Assembly: GCF_000208925.1 (NCBI RefSeq)
Contig: NW_001914890.1
Span: 1-20,953 of the forward strand
Length of the DNA stretch: 20,953 bases
Reading direction: 5' to 3'
Origin: Entamoeba histolytica HM-1:IMSS
Lineage: Eukaryota; Evosea; Mastigamoebida; Endamoebidae
Part shown: positions 13,044 through 20,953 of the stretch, piece by piece
Layout of the letters: every line of letters begins with the position of its first letter
How positions within the stretch are numbered: position 1 is the first letter of the stretch
The notes under the pieces: model-generated
Database searches by the model: none
What the model was told of the DNA's origin: nothing
The model's input: the letters and a program-made list of their open reading frames with translations, nothing else
Made by a program: the position numbers and the translations under genes

Positions 13044-14046
13044 ATGTTCAGTTTCTCCTCTAAAGCTGCTATCCCATCCAAATCTCAACAATACATACCT
13101 ACAAAACCTATGGCTGCTCCTCGTAGGTTTGCACAATTATCAGTAAATTCTCCTCTTAAAAAAGAAATTGAAAGTAAACCAAAAAAAGATGATGAAAAAA
13201 AGCCAACCCAATTGTCGTTGGATATGTTTGATGTTGGAAAACCACTTGGTCAAGGAAAATTTGGAAATGTTTATCTTGTAAAATACAAAAAATAGTTTGT
13301 TTTAGATATTCATTTATTAAATAAGGAGGAGTTAATTCTTTAGTGACTATGTTTGTGCATTAAAAGTTATATTTAAAAGACAATTACAAAAGTGTGGGAT
13401 GGGAATTCAAATGAAAAGAGAGATTGAATTACAATCTCATCTTAATCATCCTAATATTCTCAAATTATTCGGATTTTTTGAAGATAAAAACAGGTGGTTC
13501 CTTGTTCTTGAATATTGTAAGAAAGGTGAATTATATGGGTTATTACAACAAGCTGGTCGTTTTGATGAAAGAAGAGCTGCTCGATACATAAAAGCAACAA
13601 CTGAAGCTTTAAAGTATTGTCAAGAGATGAATTGTATTCATCGTGATTTAAAACCAGAAAACATCATGATAGATCACAATGATCAAGTCAAATTAGCTGA
13701 CTTTGGATGGTCTGTTCATACTAATACTAAAAGAAATACTTATTGTGGTACATTAGATTATTTATGTCCTGAAATTGTATTAGAAAAATATTATGATGGA
13801 TCGATTGACCAATGGTGTTTAGGAGTTTTAACATTTGAACTATGTACTGGTGAACCTCCATTTCAATCTAACAGTCGTGAAGAGGTTATGAAAAAGGTCA
13901 GAAATGTTAAATATTCTTTTCCAAGCTATCTCACAAATGATTGCAAAGATTTTATTAACAAACTAATTCAATATGATCCTTCTAAAAGAATGAGTTTTGC
14001 TGAGTGTTTAGTTCATCCATGGATAGTCAAAAACACAACAAATTGA
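13044..14046 (+). CDS. Aurora-type Ser/Thr protein kinase, two exons
   Basis: A mitotic kinase for chromosome segregation and spindle function is inferred from the family. Exon 1 is 13044-13294 and exon 2 is 13344-14046, with a 49-nt GTTTGT...TTAG intron (13295-13343), giving 317 residues. A short basic N-terminus (1-58) precedes the kinase domain. All key residues are present: LGQGKFGNV (68-76), Lys91 in CALKV, Glu110, HRDLKPEN with Asp185, and DFGWSVH at 203-209. The activation loop TYCGTLDY has Thr216 at the position of Aurora A Thr288. DFGWSVH plus CGTLDYL is diagnostic of Aurora rather than polo or generic AGC kinases. The PPE motif reads CPE. No RxxL destruction box is visible in the short N-terminus. 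The intron falls between the glycine loop and the catalytic Lys. Confidence 0.94.
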
Positions 14047-14077
14047 CTTTTATTTTCTCGTTATTTTATTTTTTTGT

Positions 14078-14087
14078 GTATTTAAAC
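14078..14087 (+). promoter_or_regulatory. TATA-like box of endonuclease V gene
   Basis: GTATTTAAAC is an exact match to the Entamoeba TATA-like consensus GTATTTAAA(G/C). It begins 26 nt before the ATG at 14104, so transcription would start at or just before the start codon. The preceding kinase gene ends at 14046, leaving 57 bp. Confidence 0.6.
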
Positions 14088-14103
14088 TTAAAAACAATAA
14101 GTA

Positions 14104-14937
14104 ATGGAAAAACAATGGGAAAATTATCAAATTTTACATTCTAAAGATGTAATACTTGAAGACTCACATGATTGGACATTAAATACATTATTACGTGTTG
14201 GTATTTGTTTATTTTGTTTGTTTATAAGTAGAACATTATTAATTGATATGATAAATTATTAATAATTAGGGATTGGATATTTCATTTTCAACAAATCATC
14301 CAAATCTTGCAATTGGTTGTTTAGTTGTTTGTGAATATCCTTCTGGAAAAGAGTTATTAACATTAACATGTCGTAAAATAATTACAATTCCTTATATTTC
14401 AGGATTTCTTGGATTTAGAGAAGTAGAAGTTTATCATGAACTACTCAACGATTGTAAAGAAAAGTACCCTGAGTTATATCCACAAGTTGTGCTTGTTGAT
14501 GGAAATGGATATTATCATCCTCGAAGATTTGGTTCTGCAACTCATGTTGGAGTTTATTGTGATATACCATCAATTGGTGTTGCAAAGGTTTGTATTTTTT
14601 GTGTTTTATCCACAGAATAGTTGTAAGAATGTAGACTGTATTATGTGTTGATGGGATAGGAAAGAAGGAGATTAATATAATTACTTCACAAATCAAACCA
14701 GGTGAATCAACTACAGTTAGTACTTCAAATGGAGAAGTGTTGTGTGAGGTTATAAGAAGTAGAGGTGGTAGTATAAATCCAATCATTGTTAGTTGTGGGA
14801 ATAAAGTTTCACTTTCAACAGCAGTAATTATCTGTAAAGAATGTTGTTTACATAAAATCCCAGAGCCTATTCGACTAGCTGATTTAATTTCAAGAAAGTT
14901 GTTAAGAGATGAAGGATTACTCTCACACATGAATTAG
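14104..14937 (+). CDS. Endonuclease V, three exons
   Basis: This enzyme cleaves nucleic acid next to deaminated adenine (inosine); eukaryotic members act mainly on inosine-containing RNA. Exons are 14104-14196, 14270-14587 and 14635-14937, giving 237 residues. Intron 2 is GTTTGT...GTAG (47 nt). Intron 1 (73 nt) keeps frame only with a GTTGGT donor at 14197, one base off consensus. Catalytic and binding residues are visible: Asp34 in GLDISF, Tyr73 and Glu82 in the YISGFLGFRE block, Asp108 in VDGNGYYHPRRFG, His114, and Lys137 in GVAK. The C-terminal IPEPIRLAD block is typical. The conserved Gly-His of the VSVGH motif reads Gly-Asn here (VSCGNKVSL, Asn193). Length is normal for the core enzyme. 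Probably functional. Confidence 0.92.
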
Positions 14938-15051
14938 AGATAAGCAAAACAAAACGAAGATTAAAATTATTACATATAAATGAAAAGTCAACAATATATT
15001 TCTTTTCAAAAAAAAGGAATTAACAAATTAAACTTCAATCAATCATTTACA

Positions 15052-16847
15052 ATGATTAAAAAAGATACAACTTGAAGAGATTTATCTGTCAAATATTGTA
15101 TTATATTTTAATAACATAAAAACAGGTGAATTGTTTACATTAATAAATAAAAAATGTAAAGACTCACTTCAAATGTTACATATCAATCCATCATATTCTG
15201 TTGAGAAAGTTAATGAATATTTTCATATTAAAGAATGTAATTTTCAACTCCAAAAATCGTTTATAAAAGAAATGAAAGTATTCCCTCATCTTGAAACAGT
15301 CTGTTTTACAGAACAAATTATTCAATTTCTTCCATTAATTCCTTCACAAATTAAATTGATTCGACTTCTGTTATTAACCCAAAATCTACAATATTAAGAA
15401 ATGATTATTAGAAAGTAAGAATTGCTTCATTAACATTAAAAAATCCCAAATACTCTTTTGATCTTTCAGAGTTTACTTCTTTAACAAGTCTATCACTTAA
15501 TATTAAGAAACACTTAAGAGTTAATGATTTTATTAGAAATAAATATTATCATTTTGAAAGAGTCTATGTTATGATGGAAGGATTTGTTGATATCAACTTT
15601 ATTAATCACATTGATCAATTCAATATTAGAAAAGTAATTATTGAATTTGATAAACAAGAAATATTAGAATCAGTCATTAAAAATAAGAAACTCCTTAAAA
15701 GAATTACATTTTGTTACAAAGAATGTTATTGTACTATTTCTAATGATGGTATTATTCACAATAAACGATTAACTGATGGATTTGACGTAACAGAAAAAGG
15801 ATTTAATAATGATACAATACTTCAGTATTATCCTGAACATATAAAAATAAATGGATTTATCAACAAGAAAATTGAAATGGATTTTAGTTCATTCACATTC
15901 ATAAAATCAATCAAATCAACAACATCTTCAATTTGTTTCAATCCACCAACTCCTTTAACACATTTAGATTCAAAATATTTCTATGAAATATCTTCTCTTA
16001 AAGAATTACATCTTCAATGAAAATATATTCAACATTTATCTCTTCCTAATAAATTAACAGCTTTAACAATTACTGATTTTATTCAAATTTCTCATTGTTC
16101 TCAATTAATTCGACTTTCTTTGTGTTTAAACAAATCATTTCCAATTATGTTATATCCAATGTTAACATATTTGTCATTGTCATGTAATACTTGTGGTAGT
16201 CTTTGTTTATTAACACAATTAAAAGTGTTGTACTTAAACAAAATCATTAAAAGTGTTGATGTTGAATCATTTTATCCTACTTCATTAGAATTTTTACAAT
16301 GTTATTCTAATTCTTTACCAATGAAATTATTAATTACACAATTAGTATTAAATGATTCTTTAAACAACATAATATCCAATATTATTCATATCTTTGTAGT
16401 TTAAAAACATTGGGATTAATTTCATATTCAACTTTACTTCCTTCTTCTTTGACTTCTTTAACTGTATCATGTTTTGGTTTATCACAAAGTCATATATCAT
16501 TTAGTGAAATAAATTGTATTAATGTTAAGCAACTTCACATTGAAAATTGTAATACTCATAATGTAGAATTACCATCTTATCTTGATTCACTTTATCTTCA
16601 TTATTCTGAGTTTGAAATAACTAAACCAAATATATTTTATACTTTGATTCTTAATGAAAGTAAAATTAATGAAGAAATGATTCAAAAAGAATTTATAAAG
16701 AATTTCTATTGCAAAAGATCAAAAGAAAGTGAGTTTATTAACATTGAATTGTATTTATCACTTCCTCAAGTAAATTTTGTTATTGTCAGAAATAAAAAAT
16801 TTATTATTTTTACGTTAGTTTTAAAACTAATAAAAATAATTAATTGA
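15052..16847 (+). pseudogene. Decayed leucine-rich-repeat-like gene
   Basis: Open pieces in three frames line up head to tail as one former protein of roughly 600 residues. The N-terminal piece (EEIYLSNIVLYF, then FTLINKKC...INPSYS) resembles the helical lead-in of Entamoeba LRR-type families from memory. Later pieces have leucine-rich repeats: LTSLSLN, SLKELHLQ, LTYLSLS, LKVLYLN and SLTSLTV. Lesions are a frameshift in an A run just after the ATG (15056-15064), a gap in which all three frames close (15395-15411), an in-frame TGA at 16018-16020, and a frameshift near 16356-16404. A possible 50-nt intron (15370-15419) would bridge the second break, but with a poor donor and acceptor, and it would not repair the rest. 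A shorter expressed fragment cannot be excluded. Confidence 0.75.
16815..16830. repeat. 16-bp perfect palindrome before hydrolase gene
   Basis: TTAGTTTTAAAACTAA is self-complementary and ends 16 bp before the hydrolase ATG, where a core promoter or regulatory site would lie. It is inside the 3' end of the pseudogene frame. It may be chance at this A+T content. Confidence 0.4.
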
Positions 16848-17491
16848 TGAATAATGAAGTTTCAATATTCTTTTATGGCGATTCAAATCTTTATGGAATT
16901 GAAGCTGTGACTTATAAACGTTATTCTTCCAAAGACCGATTTTCTAACATTGTCATTGAACAATTAAAAAAAGAATTTACAAAAGTCAATTGTATTGTTG
17001 ATGGAAAACCTGCTCGTTCATTGAAATATGAAAACATCCCATTTGGCATTACTAATGGATTAAAAGACTATGATCAATTCTTATTAAAGATTACCTCCAA
17101 TCCATTTTCAACAAACAAAGTATTAATCCTTGCATTATGCATTAATGACATTCTTTCAAAAGCAACTTCACAACAAGTTATTGATGCATTACAACAATAC
17201 ATCGAAAAAGTACAAAAACAAACAAAAATAATTATTTTAATTCCACCACCACTTCAATATTGTACATTTGATAGTTGGAAATCCACAGTAAATCCAGTGA
17301 TTGCAGAATCATTGAATTTTATTCATCAATTAAAAGTTGTTGTTGAAATATGGAAAAAGCAAGAAATAATAGATGGATTTGTTGATTTAGATGGAATGAG
17401 TGTTGGAGCAGATGGTGTTCATTTCACATCTGATTCACATCACAAAATTGCAGAAAAGTTACTTTCAATTCTTCATGATGTTTTAAATTGA
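16847..17491 (+). CDS. SGNH/GDSL-family hydrolase, 214 aa
   Basis: A small esterase or lipase-like hydrolase. Block I is FFYGDSNLYG with nucleophile Ser13. Block II is probably the Gly53 region, DGKPARSL. Block III reads LCIND with Asn100 (usually GxND; the Gly is Cys98 here). Block V is DGVHFT with Asp189 and His192. All four SGNH positions and the Ser-Asp-His triad are present, and the length suits a single-domain arylesterase/acyl-thioesterase type. There is no signal peptide, so it is predicted to be cytosolic. The substrate cannot be told. The ATG overlaps the last base of the preceding pseudogene's stop (TGATG), so its promoter must lie in former coding sequence. The frame is also open three bases earlier at a TTG, but ATG is preferred. 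Confidence 0.88.
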   Translation: MNNEVSIFFYGDSNLYGIEAVTYKRYSSKDRFSNIVIEQLKKEFTKVNCIVDGKPARSLKYENIPFGITNGLKDYDQFLLKITSNPFSTNKVLILALCINDILSKATSQQVIDALQQYIEKVQKQTKIIILIPPPLQYCTFDSWKSTVNPVIAESLNFIHQLKVVVEIWKKQEIIDGFVDLDGMSVGADGVHFTSDSHHKIAEKLLSILHDVLN

Positions 17492-17541
17492 ATTATTTTT
17501 CGCAGATTTATAAAGTCAAACAGGAATAAAACACAACATAA

Positions 17542-17548
17542 AAGAACT
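17542..17548 (+). promoter_or_regulatory. GAAC-type element before BPL_N gene
   Basis: AAGAACT matches the Entamoeba GAAC element (W-W-GAACT) and lies 31 nt before the ATG at 17580, within the 88-bp gap after the hydrolase gene. No clear TATA-like or initiator partner is visible, so the call is tentative. Confidence 0.35.
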
Positions 17549-17579
17549 TAGATTAATTGAAGAAGAAGTAAGACTTTTT

Positions 17580-18299
17580 ATGACAATAAAATCAATAGTT
17601 ATTTATGCTGATGAAGGGACTATTGATGTTTGTGTTTATTACTCAATAAAAATGCTTCATTCTCATTACCAAGAAGCTCAAATAAGAAAAATATATTCTA
17701 ATGAGTTAATTGAAGGTAAATGGATTTATGAAACTGATTTGTTTGTTATGCCAGGTGGTGCTGATCGTCCATTTCACAAAAAACTCAATGGCAAAGGAGT
17801 TGAAGTATTAAAAGAATTTATTAATAATGGTGGAAAGTATCTTGGAATTTGTGCAGGAGCATATTTTGCATCATCATTTATTGAATTTAATAAAGATGTT
17901 GCAAATGAATTAACACTATGTGAAGAAAGAACATTAAAACTCTTCAATGGGATTGCTCATAAACCAATGTATCAAGGATTTGAAGAATATTCTGAACGAG
18001 GAGCTGTCATAATTCCTATTTATTATCAAAACAATGAAAAAGTCGAACTTTATTATAATGGAGGATGTTCATTTGTTGACAATTTAAATCAATACAAAGA
18101 GAGTCATTTTCTTGCAAAATATCAAAATGGAATGAATGCATTATTCTTTGACGTTATTGGTAAAGGAAAAGTTATTCTTTCTGGTCCTCATTTTGAATTA
18201 GACATAGAATGGTGTGGTAAAATGCTTAAAGAAAGTCAGAAAAGTGAATTTGAAATAAAGAGAAAACTCTTTTTGAAATATATTTTTTCATATTTTTAA
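17580..18299 (+). CDS. Stand-alone BPL_N-type amidotransferase-like protein
   Basis: The 239 residues match the N-terminal domain of fungal-type biotin-protein ligase, a class I glutamine-amidotransferase-like fold, with no ligase domain attached. Motifs in order are VMPGGADRPF (57-65), NGGKYLGICAGAYF with the nucleophile-elbow Cys91, the BPL_N hallmark YYNGGCSF (158-165), and SGPHFELD with His204 and Glu206, which together could form a Cys-His-Glu triad. A charged helical tail follows (to 239). There is no signal peptide or membrane segment. The true activity of this domain family is poorly defined, so a biotin role should not be assumed. A damaged copy follows 43 bp downstream, so the gene was tandemly duplicated. 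It may act on small amides or peptides, or be a binding protein; that is open. Confidence 0.82.
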   Translation: MTIKSIVIYADEGTIDVCVYYSIKMLHSHYQEAQIRKIYSNELIEGKWIYETDLFVMPGGADRPFHKKLNGKGVEVLKEFINNGGKYLGICAGAYFASSFIEFNKDVANELTLCEERTLKLFNGIAHKPMYQGFEEYSERGAVIIPIYYQNNEKVELYYNGGCSFVDNLNQYKESHFLAKYQNGMNALFFDVIGKGKVILSGPHFELDIEWCGKMLKESQKSEFEIKRKLFLKYIFSYF

Positions 18300-18342
18300 T
18301 TCTATCATTGTTTAATCATCTTCAGTTTTATTATTTCATTTG

Positions 18343-19051
18343 ATGATCACTACTATCAGAGTGTATAATGACATTGGAACATCTACTCTTTGTGTTTATA
18401 ACACAATTCATTTATTTCATCATTTTTTCCCTTGTGCTAATGTTTTTGTAATTTCTTCTTCAGAAATTAAGACGAGTCAAAGGGTTGAAAATACTGATTT
18501 GTTAGTCATTCCTGGAGGTGAGGATTTGCCATATCTTGACAAACTTCAGATGGATGGAATTGATTAAGTCGTTTGTTCTCAATGGCGGAAAGTTCTTAGG
18601 GATATGTGCTGGAGCATATTTTTCGTCATCATACATTAAGTTCAATGCAAATTCACAATTATCCATTGAAGGAGAACGTTACTTAAAATTTTACGAAGGA
18701 AATGCAATTGGTCCAGTGTATGATGGATATCAACCAAATAGTGAGTCAGGTGCACATATAGTAAAGATAAAGTACAATAATAGTTATGCGTATGTTTATT
18801 ATAATGGAGGTTGTTATTTTGATGACAATAACAGTAAAGTAGAAGGTACTTATTTTGCGTTGTATGAAGATGGCAAACCATGTGGATATACTAGAAGATA
18901 TGGAAAAGGGAAAATTCTCATCACGGGATTTCATTTTGAGTTTGATGAACAATGTTGTTCTCATTTGTTAAGTTAATTAAGGTATGACGATTTTGAATTA
19001 AGAAGAGAAAGTCTTATTAGATACATTTTATCATTAATGAGTGATTGTTAA
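18343..19051 (+). pseudogene. Broken tandem copy of BPL_N-type gene
   Basis: This is a paralogue of the upstream gene in the same order: VIPGGEDLPY, NGGKFLGICAGAYF, YYNGGCYF and GFHFEFD. The first frame (18343-18567) closes early. The protein resumes in another frame that is already open from 18518, with the shift at about 18550-18567. Alignment with the intact copy fits loss of one unit of a short AATTG-type repeat (5 nt) there. A second lesion is the in-frame TAA at 18974-18976; beyond it the same frame runs 24 more codons to a TAA at 19049-19051 (RYDDFELRRES, YILSLM). These codons align without gaps to the C-terminus of the intact copy. The candidate catalytic residues are kept, so decay looks recent; alternatively the assembly has errors here. 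Confidence 0.8.
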
Positions 19052-19650
19052 CAAAGGGATATTGATTGTTTTGTACAGAAGAGAATAGACAACAAGATGA
19101 AGAGAATCATTTGAAGTTAAAGTGAGATATGTTCAATAACATAATTAAGAAATGTAATAAGAAAACGAATAAAATCAAAATGGAATTTAATAACACATAG
19201 AATATGAGTTAATAAAATAATAAAGACAAAATAAATCAATGGAGAATAACGAGGAGATTTAAAGAAAAAACAAACCAGTGTTATGATGTACAAATAATCA
19301 TAACATAATACAAACATACTTTATTTGCTTAAATAGAAAGTATTGTTTTTTTGATTCATCATTTTTTCTTTTAACAAATTTGTTTTTTATTTTTGTTATT
19401 ATAAAAATAAGTCAATTAAAAATAGAATAATTGATTATTTCATTTTTATATCATATCAATTCCTTATAAATATCATGTTATAATTAATTGTTAAATTGTT
19501 AGAATAATAAGGAGATAGTATATTGAATGTATTAATTCAAAATCAGATTAGTGTTTGATTATTTTTATTTTGTCAGTTTGAAGATAAACATGATATTCTT
19601 TCAGTGAATGAAAAATCCTAAATTAATCAAAATTATATGTGTTATGAATA
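19052..19650. other. Gene-free spacer after BPL_N pair
   Basis: This is mixed-composition A+T-rich DNA. The first 300 bp are less extreme and could be residue of decayed genes, but I cannot match them to either BPL_N copy. No tRNA, repeat array or credible open frame is seen. A 67-codon minus-strand frame at 19117-19317 encodes only a Phe/Ile/Leu-rich string of the sort that purine-rich DNA yields in reverse. Confidence 0.5.
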
Positions 19651-20740
19651 TTATAATAATAAATAGTAGTCATAGTACATATTAATAGATAAAATAAATA
19701 TAGAATAACGAATATAAAGACAAGAGAAATATAAAAGGGTAAGAAAATGAAGAATATAAAAGACAATAAAGAAATAATTATGAAGATAAAATGAAAGAAA
19801 ATTCACAATTGAAAATGAAATTACAAAGATATAACAAAATTCACAACAATTATATTTAAACAATAAATATGAAATAAATTAATGTCAATAAGAATTATTC
19901 ATTTAATTCAATACATTAATTACAATATATCAAATACAAGAAGAAGAAATAATAAAGAATAGAAAATGAAAAAAAGAAATACATGAAATATAAAATAAAA
20001 TAACAAATCATCATAAATATTTGAAAAAGAAATAAAGAATAAAATAGAAAAGATGATAAATGAATAAACAGAAGAAATGATAGAAAATAACAATAATATA
20101 AGAATAAAGAAGAATAACAATAACAAATAACGAATTTCAATAATTTATATAAATGAATAAAATAAAGAATAACATCAAAATAATGATAGAAAAATGAAAG
20201 AATAATAAAATATATAAATAATATAGAATAATACATGAAATTTCATTTCTTACATTTTATAACAAATATGTATAAAATGATAATAATTAAATGAAATAAA
20301 TTTAATTCAATCAAATTACAACATAATAATTACAAATATGAAATGAGAGAAATAAGAAATAAATAATAAAATATAGAATAAATTTATGATAAAATGATAT
20401 AAAAAATATAGAATAAAATAAAGAACAAATAAACATAAAATAGATGAAAGAATATGTTTAGACACAAACAAAACATAAAGTTATAACAAAATAAAGAATA
20501 GAAAAAAAAAACAAAATATAATATAATATTTGAACAAAGAAATAATAATAATAATACAACTAGAAAAGAATAAAATATATAAAATAAATATATCAAAGTA
20601 TCAAGTAATATTTAACTCAATTAGTATAGATTCAAAAACAAAAGAGAAATAAATAAAAATATAAATAAAGAAATAATACAAATGAAATAATACAAAAAGA
20701 ATTAATAAATAATAAAATTGCATTTATTCCAAAACAAAAT
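19651..20740. repeat. Purine-rich low-complexity tract
   Basis: The plus strand is dominated by A with G as the main partner and unusually little T and C for more than 1 kb. Short words recur without a fixed period: ATAAAGAATA at 19952, 20032, 20162 and 20491, and ATAGAATAA at 19700, 20223, 20373 and 20408. Plus frames are full of TAA; minus frames give spurious Phe/Tyr/Leu-rich strings. A balanced patch near 20240-20330 interrupts the skew. It is not a clean tandem array. It may be a degenerate repeat or a strand-biased intergenic tract. Confidence 0.6.
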
Positions 20741-20953
20741 AATTATGTTTGATATATGAAATACATTATTTGAATATGATATATCTATTATTTTTGTTTA
20801 TTTCTTAATTCATTATTTATTTAACAAAAGATTTCAAATTCACTTCATCTACTCTTCTATTTCTTCCTTTTCTCTTGTCATTTCTTTCTTATTTTTTTTA
20901 TTCTTATTGTTTTATATTTATTCATTTGTTTGTTTTGTTTATTCTTTTTATTA
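20741..20953. other. Switch to pyrimidine-rich strand
   Basis: From about 20780 the plus strand turns T/C-rich (for example CTTCATCTACTCTTC near 20843) up to the window edge, the mirror of the tract before it. No gene is seen; this could be the edge of a gene or repeat lying beyond the window. Confidence 0.45.

Noticed and set aside
15370..15419. Possible 50-nt intron joining the first two pieces of the LRR-like gene
   Set aside because: It is phase-compatible, but its donor GTTATT and acceptor AAG are unlike all eight other introns here, and three further lesions remain.
17580..18299. Calling the intact BPL_N gene a biotin-protein ligase
   Set aside because: The catalytic ligase domain is absent and no downstream frame supplies it.
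18518..18567. Programmed frameshift in the second BPL_N copy
   Set aside because: There is no slippery site or structure that I can see, and a separate in-frame stop follows at 18974, so ordinary decay explains both.
19117..20596. Several minus-strand open frames coding for Phe/Tyr/Leu/Ile-rich strings that look like membrane proteins
   Set aside because: They are the reverse reading of purine-rich low-complexity DNA, lack balanced composition, and overlap one another in different frames.

Overview
The window is nuclear DNA of an amoeba of the genus Entamoeba, most likely close to E. histolytica or E. dispar. The evidence is the extreme A+T content, the densely packed genes, and short introns (44-78 nt) that nearly all open with GTTTGT and always close with TAG. 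It also carries near-consensus Entamoeba core promoter elements (GAAC box, AAAAATTCA initiator, GTATTTAAAC TATA-like box). Species cannot be fixed from the sequence alone.

Layout. 1-1453 is A+T-rich DNA with no gene that I can support. 1454-14937 is a compact block of conserved eukaryotic genes: an orphan protein (minus), the AAA+ ATPase Cdc48/p97 (plus), an epsin-like ENTH protein with a short first exon (minus), a 72-residue V-ATPase subunit e in two exons (plus), a four-exon BRWD/PHIP-type WD40-bromodomain protein (plus), a 685-residue orphan with an acidic tail (minus), an Aurora-type kinase in two exons (plus) and endonuclease V in three exons (plus). Neighbours are head-to-head with 170-320 bp between starts, or tail-to-tail with only 57-65 bp between stops. 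Five genes have introns, so single open frames miss their 5' ends or break them up.

From 14.94 to 19.05 kb the character changes to accessory, duplicated and decaying genes. It holds a leucine-rich-repeat-like pseudogene with several lesions, an intact SGNH/GDSL hydrolase that starts on the last base of that pseudogene, and a tandem pair of stand-alone glutamine-amidotransferase-like proteins related to the N-terminal domain of biotin-protein ligase (BPL_N). The first BPL_N copy is intact; the second has a frameshift and an in-frame stop. 19.05-20.95 kb has no genes: about 1.1 kb has a strongly purine-rich plus strand, followed by a switch to a pyrimidine-rich plus strand.

The genes are not a pathway operon. 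They cover protein extraction (Cdc48), clathrin-linked membrane traffic (epsin), organelle acidification (V-ATPase e), chromatin reading (BRWD), mitosis (Aurora) and inosine-directed nucleic-acid cleavage (EndoV). I found no convincing new multi-gene system. The points most worth following are the stand-alone BPL_N pair, the tail-less Cdc48 with cysteine in both P-loops, the BRWD/PHIP orthologue in an amoeba, and the strand-asymmetric gene-free tract.
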